Below are positions 28,028 to 39,800 of a DNA stretch of 64,000 bases, piece by piece. This DNA comes from Ophiodon elongatus (lineage: Eukaryota; Chordata; Actinopteri; Perciformes; Hexagrammidae). The position numbers were made by a program, and so were the translations under genes. The stretch lies in NCBI GenBank assembly GCA_016806645.1, contig JACSYO010001600.1:2118501-2182500 (forward strand), read 5' to 3'. How positions within the stretch are numbered: the first letter of the stretch is position 1; each line of letters opens with the position of its first letter. The notes beneath the pieces are model-generated. The model was not told the DNA's origin and did not search any database. It saw nothing but the letters and a program-made list of their open reading frames with translations.

Positions 28028-28260
28028 AGGGCCCGGGCACCGACCGGCAGTCGGTTTGGCAAAGGACTTATTGTAATTCTAAGTATTAGCATTATTTTTC
28101 TGTCTTTGAGTGAAAAAAAAAGGTACTTGGGCTGCTCAAACTCATGAAAGTTGACACACACATCAGACTTGGTGAAAAGAGATATCTGATTTGGGTCTCA
28201 TGCTCGGGTGTAACAAAATGACTCAACAGCACCCCCTAGCAAAAGCCTCCGCCATTAAAT
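28028..28260 (+). mobile_element. teleost dispersed repeat beginning GGGCCCGGGCACCGA
   Basis: Starts TAGGGCCCGGGCACCGACCG and continues with TTATTGTAATTCTAAGTATT, then AAACTCATGAAAGTTGACAC and ACATCAGACTTGGTGAAAA. I recognise the order from a repeat abundant in teleosts. It looks like a short internally deleted copy ending near CAGCACCCCCTAGCAAAAG. Confidence 0.6.
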
Positions 28261-28456
28261 TTCACATAGATTTATGAAATAAGAGTGGCTTTTGTAATTA
28301 CAGTATCCCAAATGTTCCCAACATGGTTGAAACCCGGAGAAATCAGTAATTGTATTCAAGGGAACAGTGCATTTCATTTGGCCCTCTAGTTGCTCTAACC
28401 TCTGAAGAAACACCTGGAAAGTTAGATGACAAGTCAGCGAGTGAAGAAGGATTATG

Positions 28457-28497
28457 GTGTTGCACAATGACATTATTAGCGTGTCATTGTGCAACAC
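28457..28497. repeat. perfect 16-bp inverted repeat with 9-nt loop
   Basis: GTGTTGCACAATGACA (28,457-28,472), loop TTATTAGCG, then TGTCATTGTGCAACAC (28,482-28,497). The arms carry ACAATG and CATTGT, which resemble a paired SOX-type site, and TTGCACAA/TTGTGCAA, C/EBP-like half palindromes. Confidence 0.95.
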
Positions 28498-31400
28498 AGT
28501 AATCTAATTTATTGATATGATATTTTAACATTGCTCCAATTCACTATGATATGCTCCTATGATAAGTGGCTCATGTCAGACAGATGGTTCAGAAAGCCAA
28601 TCTGCAGGCTGTCGGTACAAAAATCAATTCATTCTATCCATCAAAATCTGAAATAGCAACAAGCAGTAGTATTATATGATATGATTTTATTGGGGACTAA
28701 TATATTGTGACTTGATTATTTATTATCTGTGTTGATCACTTCTGGTTTTATTATTCGTTACTATTGTCAACATGTGTATTAAAGCATGTTTATGCATGAG
28801 TGTATGTATGATCTATGTTCTATGCGTGCATTTGGGTTGTGATGCAGCCTCATAGAGCCCAAGAAAAATGTCCCTGCAGGACTATGAAGTATATCTGACC
28901 TTATCACACAAGCCATCAAGGTCATGCTTACGGTAATGTTATAACGTTACACAGTTAGACATGCTCATCAAGTTATTTTTAGTCTTGTTTTTACAACGTA
29001 TAACAGCGCTAGGCTATGATTGAATTTGTCACATACCATTAGCTAGCTGTATGGGTAGTCAACACACGTCTAATGGTTAGTTAGCAAGGTAACGTCACGT
29101 TAGCTAATGTTACTTGCAGCTATTTAATTACAATGAAATGACAAAGTGAATAAACATGACTAGATAGAATGTGATCATGTGACGATTTCTGCCCACGTCA
29201 GAATAGATTTTCATCGCCATTAGCAACAGTTTAATAATGAAGACATCAACTCCCATGGTCCCAGGCTACTTCACGTCATCACAGAAGTCCGTCTTTTGTT
29301 GTTCTGATTGAAAGACCCCCAACGGTAGAAATGAAATGCTTTGCATTTAAAGGTGCCTTTTAAGGTTTTACTGTACACAAACAAAAGTACATTTAAAATG
29401 CATTATGTGAATCCTTAACACCCCAAAAATGCATTTTTATGTTCATGTTTTTTTCAATAATGCATTGTTCACATGTTTTCTATCAGACTTTTTAACTTGA
29501 GTTGTTGGCCCATTGTTAAAATATTCGAGCATCACTGCCACCAACTTTACCGTATGCAATCGCTACAGATATGTGGCAATGTACATCAGTTGCAGTCAAA
29601 TATTTAATGAGGTGTTGACTGTAAAAGAAAAAACAGATCCGAAAACAATTTCACTTACTCGGCTTGCTAGGGAGAGAAGCATCTGCAGAAGGATGAGACA
29701 GATATAACGTTAAATAATGACATCACATAGGTGGCCGCGGCGCTGCGGGAGCGTGTGCTAAGTGATGGAGTAAATATCCAGAAGCCAAGGTATCATAAGT
29801 TAATGATGCAGGATGCACCTCAGTTATTTTTATACCTTGAAACCAACTGACACACAGTAAAAATGGGCAACAGGCTGAAGATAAGCTAGCCTTATATGTG
29901 ACATAGCAATATTGTAAAAATAATTTTAGTGTTCTCTTTTCTCCTGGCCTCTGTAGTACAGTCCAATTGCTTCAGTGGTGACGTGACAGTGCAGTCATCC
30001 CACAAAAACAAAAACACCACAACAGTAACTGCTTGTTACAGAAGATGTAGCCAAGACGCACAGAGGAAAAAAAAAAAGAAATCTGTGTCAGTATGCATGC
30101 TTCATGTTCCTGCTGCGTCACTATCAAAGTCACAGTGGAACTCTTTCCATTGCTCGTGTTGCACTCGGCGATATTAAACTTTCAGGACTTGCCGTTTTGA
30201 GCACTAAAACACACTTTTCTCCCAGCGTTGTCTGGAACATGTAATAGTATGTCCCATCTGTCTTGTAAATATCAAGCAAAAAGGCAACACTGACAAGAGG
30301 CTCCTGGTGGACACAGCCTGTCGAGTTGAAATTCGTTACCTCTTCCTTCAACTATATGTCCGACCACTCTTCACTTTGTCTCCCTGTATTATTTGTCAGC
30401 AGGGTCTCTCCTTAGGTCACTGGTGACACACCAGTACCACAACTTAATTACCCACAAACCTCAGTGAAAAATAACCAGGAGGCACTCTAATTGCTGTGAC
30501 TCAACTGCCAGCGGTAATGTGAAAACTCTTTCCTTGCCTTTGCTCTGTCACCATGCAGTTCATCCTTGGGGCTGGCTTCTCTATTTTCTTCCTCCTCTGA
30601 CCTCTCTCTCATCCCACGAGAAAGTTCCAGTTGGTGGCCTTTCTCCAGGGTTAGTGATGGCAGCTCCACAGGCAGACTCATCCACACTTAATTACCCACA
30701 AGCCCATTGGAGGGCAGCTGTAGAGAGACTGAGGCATGCGCATGGCGTCATCTCTTGCCTCTTGTTCTTTCATTCTAGCACCACTGACTGGACTATCAAA
30801 GCCTGTCCACTGTGACTATTTTCACCATGTTACATAACAAAACCATTTTGACGAAATCCACTTTGGAAGAGGATTGTTATTAGCATAAATATCGCTCAAG
30901 AGTTTATACAATTTTAATGAAATAATCACTTTGAATTGACATTTCCCCCTTTGGTTATTTCAGTGCAACATGACTTCAAACCCACATAACTGTTCCTCTT
31001 ATATTTTCAGACAGACCAGCGGGGCCTCTGATTGGTCACAGTTAGGCTTCAATGCTTCTGGGTAACAGAGTTTGTCATGCCCAACACCCAGAGTGGTATT
31101 ATGAAAACATGGGATTGCGAGTACACTGCAAATCAAGAAAGAACCAAGTTGTTCTCATCCACCGATGTCCTTGAAGAAAGCGTGTATATGCACACATGAG
31201 ACACTGAGATCAATTTGAAAATTTATTTTCATATAAAAAGACACTATGAAAACATTAGAGGACTACTTTGTACAATCTTATGTATAAAAAGAACAAAAAT
31301 GAGAGAAAAGGGAAAGAAGGGGTTTTCAGTAATAAATCAAGTGGAATGTTGGATGGTTGTAGCAGTCGGTTAACACCTAAGCATCGAAAGATTGAAGGGT

Positions 31401-33169
31401 GAAGGTGAGGATAGTAGGTTTTGGAGCTGGCATCTGCCTGTAGTTGAAAATTCGCTTGCCTGTGTATCATATTTTTTTATGGGCTGTTGAGTTTGGCAGG
31501 ATTGAGACACACAAAGGAAAACAATTGACATAACTAGCATACTCCTGCGTCAACTCCACGTGTTAGCATTCACGTCACACCAGTTTAACATAGAAAAGAA
31601 AATTGTAGGATGATCTTTAGTTGTGGCGATCAGTCAAACATCTCAATCAAGCAGCATCTCACTTACCTCTCCTGAAGATGAAAACTTAAAGTTGAGCCCT
31701 CATTGAGGTAAAACCTGTCATACTGTTCATATCTAACCAGCAACATATGGAAAAGCTCCCCATTGGAAGAGGTAAGTAACAAATTCTAATACTGCGCTAG
31801 AATCAAACATTTCTTTCTTATTCTTTTTTCACATCCCATTCATAAGTTACCATGGGAACGAGGTTTTGTAGAGAATTCATCTAGAGCTTTCTCTCTAATG
31901 TTCAGTTTTCTGTATAAAATTCTTTTTTTCCGTGTAAAGGTCAAATCTGTTTCCCCTGAGACTGATGTTTTCTACTGCTATAGATTAACACCCATTGACT
32001 GAGACTTTGTACTGTGACAGGCCGCATGCCTTTTTATTTTGTTTGGACACACCGTGTTTAGATTTGGATCCCAAGCCTCACAGAAGGTCAGGTGAATGTG
32101 ACCTTAGCTCTGCAACCTGGGGGGGCGAACCTATCTGGCTCCTCTGAGGGGGAGCGGGCTGTAGGTTCTATCAGCTGATTAGCTTGAAAGGTTAGGAGGG
32201 CTGCACTCTTGTCTCACCATCTGCGTCGTGCCGCACTACTACCACATTAGGGATCTTTAAACAGATGGTTTGAGGGCTGCATTGGAAAATGTCAGGACAA
32301 ATAGCCATCCCTGGATAATTACTGTTTTGAGCACTCCCCTTCTTAATCTGCATCTCTGCCTGCCTCTAGCTTGCTCATTTTATATTTTGGGATCTTTTTT
32401 CCCTCGGCTACCATTTTGTCTCGCACTTTCTTCTCCCTAAATTGTCTCTCATCTCTTTCTCCAGAATGTTAGATTAATGGGCGCCGCTTTGAACATAGAC
32501 AGAAAAGTTATCGAGTCATCTATTGAATTCATCCTGCACTCTGACACTTTCTCTCTGTGTATGGAGGACTGATGTGCTAATGGTGCAACAGCAGGAAACT
32601 GGTTGTCCTCTTGTAGCGACCAAAGTACGGATTTAGAATGTCAAGTAGGAAGCATCACCACTGGATGTTTTTTTTTTTTTTTTTTTCATTTTTGGTTTCC
32701 TCTTCAGTCTACCACCTTGTAGCCTCATAACCTCTGTGACTCCATCTCTGTCTTTCTATTTCAGTCTCTCTTTCTGCAGCTGCTGTGCTCACAAATGCAG
32801 GTTACACGGACAGGGATACATGTGAAAGAGGAATTATACATCTGGCATCACTGCTAACATTAAGATTGCTTGCCTCCTGGTAGCATGACGAGTAGTGGGC
32901 AGCGGGAGAAGGAGAAACGAGAAGGTGGTGGTAGACGGAAGCAAAATGATGGGGTTCTTGGGGAAAGAATAAAATTTGGCTCAGATGGTATCAACATTCA
33001 TACTTATTGGCTAGAAAAAAAACTAACTCCTCAGGTCACTTGAAGCAAACATATATTCCTCCAAAAAAAGAGTAAGTTAACCCCTAAAATGGCAGAAGCC
33101 TTTGTTTTTTTGCGAAATGAGAGATGCTAAACAGCTAGAACAGATTTAATTTGGGCTGAAAAGACTAAG
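28498..33169. other. region 3' of adgrb2, no gene supported
   Basis: Holds GTTAGCTA-type microrepeats at 29,040-29,115, a complex block at 30,390-30,830 with two CTTAATTACCCACAA copies, and a T-run at 32,670-32,687. The right part could still be distal adgrb2 3' UTR if a poly(A) site near 31,220 or 32,033 is used. Confidence 0.45.
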
Positions 33170-34316
33170 ATATTCTTTTTTTTTATTTTTTTTACTGTGA
33201 TTAGTGATGGCTGAAATGGATTCAGATGCTGCAATCTTTAAAGGCTTTTATCTCCAAGCATTGGGGGGGAAAAAAGAAGATGCTAGAATCTGCGCGACGA
33301 TCACTCTCCTTCTCTTCCCTCGTGGTTGGATAACATGCGGCACACATTACCACCAAAGTAAGCTCACATTTATGTGCTGTGTGTGTCCTAAATCACTTTT
33401 TTTACAAGTTCCACATGGGTTAATTCTCACAGGAAATGAAAAGAGAAAAATAATGAAAAAGGTAGCAGAAGCAGAAATCTACCAGTCTGAAAATAAATCA
33501 ATTCTTCTTGAACAGTTGTTTCATTCATATTATTTTTTCATTAAAAGTTTCAAACCATAGAAGAGGACATTTTCTTTTTTAACTAAACCATAGAAATACA
33601 CAAAAAGGGGAATACAATGTTGACACAGATGATGTTGAGGAATGGGTGGATGGGATTGTTGAACTGGAACCGGAAAAAAACAAAGAGGATGGCACATATC
33701 AATGAGCAGCTCTTCTGTTGTCCCCCACCCCATATCCATAAAAAAAAATTAAATAAAAAAGGAAAGATAGAATAAGAGATGGAATGCTTCCATCAACCAT
33801 TAGAAGGGAAAAGGAAATAAATGAAAGCAGGGTGCCTAGGGGGGCTACCAGTGTGAGAAACCTCAGTGAGATCTTTTTTCCCCCTTGCTATAAAAAGAAC
33901 TTAACGGTGCAGAAATATTATTTTTCTCCCACCCCCCCCTCCCCTCCCCAAACCATCAAACAATTGAAAGAGATTTTCTTTTTTCTCCAGAATAAAATCA
34001 AGACATTTTTCTCAGAAATAAGTTTTTCATAGTTTTCTTAAGTTCATTTAAAAAATGTTCTCAGTCCCAGACAAAGCCCCTGTTCTTTTTTTTCAATAGT
34101 CTTTGTGAAAATATAGGGTAGAACAGTCTTCATTCCATGTCTGTCCACTTCGTCAGTAAACAAATACAGTATGGGATCCGACAGAGCACATTGCAGACGG
34201 GGAGCGGTGTGTTGCGAGATCTTTGCAAGAAATCATGTACTTATGTATAGCTTTTCAAATGTTTGTCTCTGCATGAGCATGTGTGTATTCAAGTGAGTGC
34301 GTGTACGTGTGTGTCT
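33170..34316 (-). other. adgrb2: probable start of adgrb2 3' UTR
   Basis: This sequence follows the adgrb2 stop codon and has no further coding exon. The first AATAAA on the minus strand after the stop is at 33,182-33,187 (TTTATT on the plus strand) inside an A-rich run; others occur near 32,033 and 31,220, so the true end is uncertain. It contains C-rich and A-rich simple stretches around 33,720-33,950. Confidence 0.35.
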
Positions 34317-34493
34317 TCACACTTCAGTCTGGAAGTCTCCCTCAGACGAGTCAGGCGTGTTAGCGGAGGAGGAGTCCCAGTTCTTATTGTGCAGCTCCAT
34401 CCGGTCCTTCTGCTCCCCAGGCACGATGGACAGCTCGGGGGTCATGGTCTTGAAGCTGTCCCACGAGCTCTGGTCCTCCGGGGTTGACTTGTC
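34317..34493 (-). CDS. adgrb2: adgrb2 terminal coding exon with PDZ ligand QTEV
   Basis: The exon is 177 nt, phase 0 at the start: 58 codons plus TGA (34,317-34,319). It starts DKSTPEDQSSWDSFKTMT, continues through PGEQKDRMELHNKNWD and ends GDFQTEV. The last four residues form the class I PDZ ligand shared by all ADGRB receptors, known to bind MAGI-type scaffolds. It is shorter than the mammalian ADGRB2 end: the HRRHQSWSTFK region is reduced to SSWDSFK. The acceptor is ctccatcag|GACAAG. Confidence 0.93.
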   Translation of the reverse strand, partial: DKSTPEDQSSWDSFKTMTPELSIVPGEQKDRMELHNKNWDSSSANTPDSSEGDFQTEV

Positions 34494-34876
34494 CTGATGG
34501 AGGAGGACAAGGAAAAGGGCCATGTATGCAAGAAAAATAGCCTGCATATGAAGGCACCGCGAAGATATAACAAAGACAGGGCACAAGTTCTGGTTTAATA
34601 CAACGTAGGTCTTATTTTGATGGTTTTGGACGTGATCTTTATCTGTTCTAACCACAGTGGCGACATCGTTGAAGAGATGTCGGACAGGGCAAGAAACACA
34701 AGAGGTTAGATTAGTCAACTTTATTTGGAAGAGAAAATGAAGACGAACAGGTCAACTTCAGGCCAGATTACCAACCAAAGAGCAACTTCCCAGGGGCAGC
34801 TGTAATCCCTGGAAACTAAATGTGATGTGTGAGTTCACCTTTAAATATTTCCAGTTGGTATTATAATTAAAGGTAT

Positions 34877-34912
<36 letters not shown>

Positions 34913-36216
34913 TCAATCCAATTATAACCACATTACCTTTGGGAACAAGGCAGGCGGGGAACTTTGGGCCAACACTGTTTTACCCTGGGGCACCCTGGTA
35001 GGTTACTATGTCCCTGACTTCCTGCTTCAATTTTGACCTACTGTATTTACCTTAGCTGTGTAAACACACAGTTTTCCTGTGCAATGATGATTAGATATAT
35101 TTTGTCTGCACTTACTTTTGGTTTAATCTCCAAATAAAGTGGATTAAATGATCCCACTAAACTGTTTACTTGCCAAAATGACCGCATGTGTTTCTTGCCA
35201 TGACGGACTGCGCAGCAATGTCATTCCCAAATATCAGCAATTGAGTTTGGTGGGGACAGTGTTGGCAATACGGAAACAAATGATGGCCACTGAAAGGAGA
35301 CCCAAATTGTAATAAAATGGAATTGTCCTTTCAATGAAGTACTTGGAAACCATTTCCTCGGCCAGTGTACAGATTTGGACATGGATTCATTCAAAAATGC
35401 ACGTACAAAAGCTACATTTGATCATAACCTTTGAAAATATCAACACACGCACACACAGATACACAAAGAGGAAAACAACTCTGGTCCATTTTTTTTGAAG
35501 AAATTCAACCTCACAGACACTAGAAAGCATAGACACCTGTGGTTTAAGGCACATTTCCATCTTTCTAGCATCAAAAACCTTTCTTTACAGAAACGATACC
35601 TGTCCTCCTTTTATCTCCCACATCTCCCAATCAGTGACTTTTCGGACTGATAAAAGCATGAAAAGCTCCGGGCTGGGGTCTGTGATGTCTGCATGTGGTC
35701 CGCAGATGTGCCCACCATGCATGTAAAATACATGTTGGGGGATTAGTTAAAAAACGGAATTAGATATATGAATCAGATAAGGGCCATTATTCAAATCAGA
35801 CTCATTATCTCCCAGAGATAATTATTTCACAGATACGAACTGGGAAAGATGGCCCAGATGACTCTTGGTGGAGCGAAACAACCCCCCCCTCAACCCCACC
35901 CCCAAAAAAACAAAATCCCAACAAGACAGACTACCACAGCTTTTGGACTACATGGAGTTGAATATTCACATTGAGAAGAGGAATATTCACAGAGCATATA
36001 TTGCAGTTGCACATCTAAAATGGCTGCTCTATGTTCCTATTTGTACATAGCCTATGTAATCCATTCAAGAGAGCACTGTATGGTCTTCAATTTAAGCTCT
36101 CAGCAACTCCGCTATCCCCCTCTTTCATTTTGTCTTCTTTTATTCACAATCCCACCTTCCCTTCATCACCTTAACTCATTATTTTCACTTTGAGCTATTC
36201 ACCCCCTCGATCCCTG

Positions 36217-36282
<66 letters not shown>

Positions 36283-36764
36283 GTCATTGATCTGCAGCAA
36301 CACAACACTCCCTTCCCCCCCTTGCAACGTGATGATCGTCGCCGGAGCGCTAGGGGGCAATATCTGCCTGATTATCATTCTCCCTGCGTCACAGCCTGAC
36401 AGTTGGTAAAATGAATACAAAAGGCATAATCTGGGAGCCAATTTGCATGCTAAATGCTGGCGAAGGAACATTTTGTAATGCAGGAGTGTGGGTAATTCTG
36501 CAGTTAAACCCAACTTTATCCCTGGGAGACTAGGCTAACGCGATTGTGCTGCTACCGCGTGTCTATCCGTTCCCTTTTGCCATCTCTGCCTGCCTCCACT
36601 CCCTCCTCGCCCCACAGCCCCATCTGATCCCACTCCTTCTCCCCCTCACTCTGCCAGAAACCCCTCTACTTACACTCGTCGAGTTCTTTTCACCTCCGGC
36701 AGACGAAATGCTCCATCGCTTTTCCCTCTGTGGTGATGAAATGGGAGGGAGAAGACGAGGGGGT

Positions 36765-36809
<45 letters not shown>

Positions 36810-39800
36810 AAGGAATAGAGAGAAGAAGAGGGGGGGATCACAGTCACTGACAACTCTGCCCTGAAACAATAGCGTTGTTCCCACACCTTCAGCAGGTGAA
36901 CAGGCAGTAGTTGCTTTGTGCTTACATCTTACCCGTCTCTCTCTCCAGCTCTCAAACCCCCTCACCAGCTCTCTCATGACAAAATATATGAACAGAAAAA
37001 AGTGATCCAGCACGCAACGTGAGCCTGGTTATGCGCACAAAATCAAACTGTGTTGGAACAGGCACAGGCAATTTTAACGTCCCAACCATAGACCGTATGG
37101 AACAAAGCAAGGGCAGAGTGACCGAAGGATTCAACACGCTATGCATGCAACGCTAATAGCAACTACAACTATCATAAAAGGGATAAAAAAAAAAGGACGG
37201 CATGTGAGTGTATTGGTAATCTGATTCTAAGAGCCGTAAGCTGCGCAGTGCTCGAGGCTTTAGAGCTCATGTTTTCGATATAATGTTGAACGAGGATAAC
37301 AAATCTGGTTAGAAGTGCATGGAAATGCTATCTACACTATCTGCATTATTGATTTTTTTTATACTGTATGTCTTCACACTACACATAAAATAGTTAATGC
37401 TGCGCTATAAAGTGGACATTGCTGACTCTGTATGTTCTGCCTCTGGCTTAAATACATACACATTACTTGCCCTGCTGTACCCATGCAGTGTTATCTATCT
37501 ATCTATTTATTTTTTTTATGTTCCTGTCAGCAAAATGGTTTTCTTCTAGTTTTGTGGTCCGATGTTTTATTTTTTTTTTTGTCCAACACATACAGGTGTT
37601 CTGAAGTAACAGGTGTTTTCCTAGTTGGCTGGCCAGGGTGTGAGCTTGTGATGAGTCCAACAGCACCAGTGCAAAAGAACTGAAAAGTCCTGCAGTGTTT
37701 GGTGAAGCCACTCTTTCGGGATGACTTGCCTGCTGCTCTAAACAGTTACGTGTGCATCGTGAGATGTTTGTTTTGGGGGGCAGCAGTGGGGAGGAGTTGT
37801 GTCACGCCATTTGTACTTTCTATGTCTGTCTCAAGTTTTGGAACAAATGTATTGCCTTTAGTGGCTCCAACAACTTGACTGATATTGGCTTTATTGATTG
37901 GTGCTTTTTTCCCCCAGCTGCAAGTATTCCAGTTAGTTGTAAAAAAAAAAAAAAAAAAAAAGGCTTCTGCAATGCACCAATGTACGCGCATTTCTTTTTT
38001 TTTTCTACCTGTAAATAACAGATGAAATTGCCAATCATTCTATGTGGGAGAGTTGTTTGTGTGCGTGTAAGGGAGTGTCTACAGTAAATGGGTGTGGTGG
38101 AAGACACAAAGGCAAACTTTTTGTTGTGAGTGTGTTAGATTGAAGATTCATCTCCTTTGAGATTAAAAAAGTTTCTAGGCCTCAACACATTGCCTTGTGT
38201 CATGATTTACCGCCATATGTGACATGCTTATTAGCTGGCGCTGGTGCTGGACATGCATAGAACATTTGAATTTGCAATTGATAGACAACATTTTTGATAC
38301 TTTGTTGATATTGTCAGCGGCATCAGTGGTGTATTGTAAGTGCAGTACTTGAGGAAATGCATTCACTCAACTGTACTACAAATTTAAGGGACTTGCAGTA
38401 TTTATTTTCTATTTTTTACTCCACTAGATTTATCTTGCAGCTTAAGTTTCTAGTTACTTTACAAATTAAGATTTCACCTACAAATCACATACTCCGTTCA
38501 TAAAATATAATGCATCATTAAAGATTGAACTGATGTAAACAACTGTAGATCTTGAAATAAACTATTGTTTATTCACCAACTCTCTCCTGTTTTCCTTGTC
38601 ATTCATTTTTTTTTCGGTTTCTCTTTCATTTGCTTCCCACTCACGCAACATTTGTAAACTTCTAAACCATGTAACAAGCTTCTGAAAAAGCCAAACATGT
38701 CAGGGTTGGGCCTACTGTATGAACATTATCACCCATCTGTTACAGGCTGAATTCATGGCTGCCACACTTTTTTCTGGTCAATTTTAATCGCCATAATGAG
38801 CGCCTTTATATTTCTGCCTTATCAGCATTTAAAGCATTTAATGTGATTCAAATAATTAACCCGTAAAAGCACTGTTTGTGCACCATCAGTGTTTACAATG
38901 CAACTAGCAATATAGGTTTTCATTCACTGATTCAGTTTGATTTTGAACAACTCACCAACAGTGCTCCACTGAGGATACGTTGAGAGGTATCATGGGGCTA
39001 CAGCAAAGTACTTGCCATTATAGTTTTACCGGCACAGCAGGGCAAATAGATCTAATGTGGCTGTAAGCACCACAAGACCCCCGAACACAATGTCCATCAC
39101 TGGTTAAAGGTGTAACAGTCTCAAATTTGAAATATTTGCGTGAATGGACAACACCTGAAGTTTCAGGCAAGCTACATGATTTTTCTTTTTAGAGAGAATA
39201 TGCTACAAGCTGCAAGCATGAAACAGCTAAGTGAAGGGGAGTTTGTAGGTTCAGTACATGTTGGAGAAATATGCTTCTGCACAAAGTCCTAAAGCCATCT
39301 CAAGAACATCCCTGCAACAGTTGGTAGATGAGGCCCACTCACTGCCACTCACAGTCTCCCTTATTGGGACCATGGAATAGAAATTGTGTCTGGATGTGTT
39401 TGAGCAATGTGGCAGGCTGTCTTTGGGAGATGATGGGGGAGGACAGGTGGTTGTGGGTAAGTGGGTTAACTTTACCTTTGTTGACTTGGATGTCCACGGT
39501 TCTGCTGACTGTCTGGTTACATTCAAACTGGGACATGACAACAAGCATGCAACATCAGGCAAACAAATGACATAAAACAGGAAACGGGAAACAAAAACAT
39601 AAATCAATAAAATGTGGCAGAAAGGCAAAGAAAAAAACATACACTGAGTGGGAGGCTCACATGAAGCAAACTTAAATCACATTTATAAACAAAGAAAATG
39701 AAAGCAACATCAAACAACGCATGAGTAGACAGAGTGGATACCAGAACATTACTGTGGTTTGTTGACTGTGGGCTTTGAGTCATTGAACAAGAATTGGACT

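Noticed and set aside
39497..39548. Ig-like word FECNQTVSRTVDIQVNK with AG and GTAAAG borders on the minus strand
   Set aside because: It would be 52 nt, not a multiple of three, inside a phase-0 intron of adgrb2. There is no matching neighbour exon.
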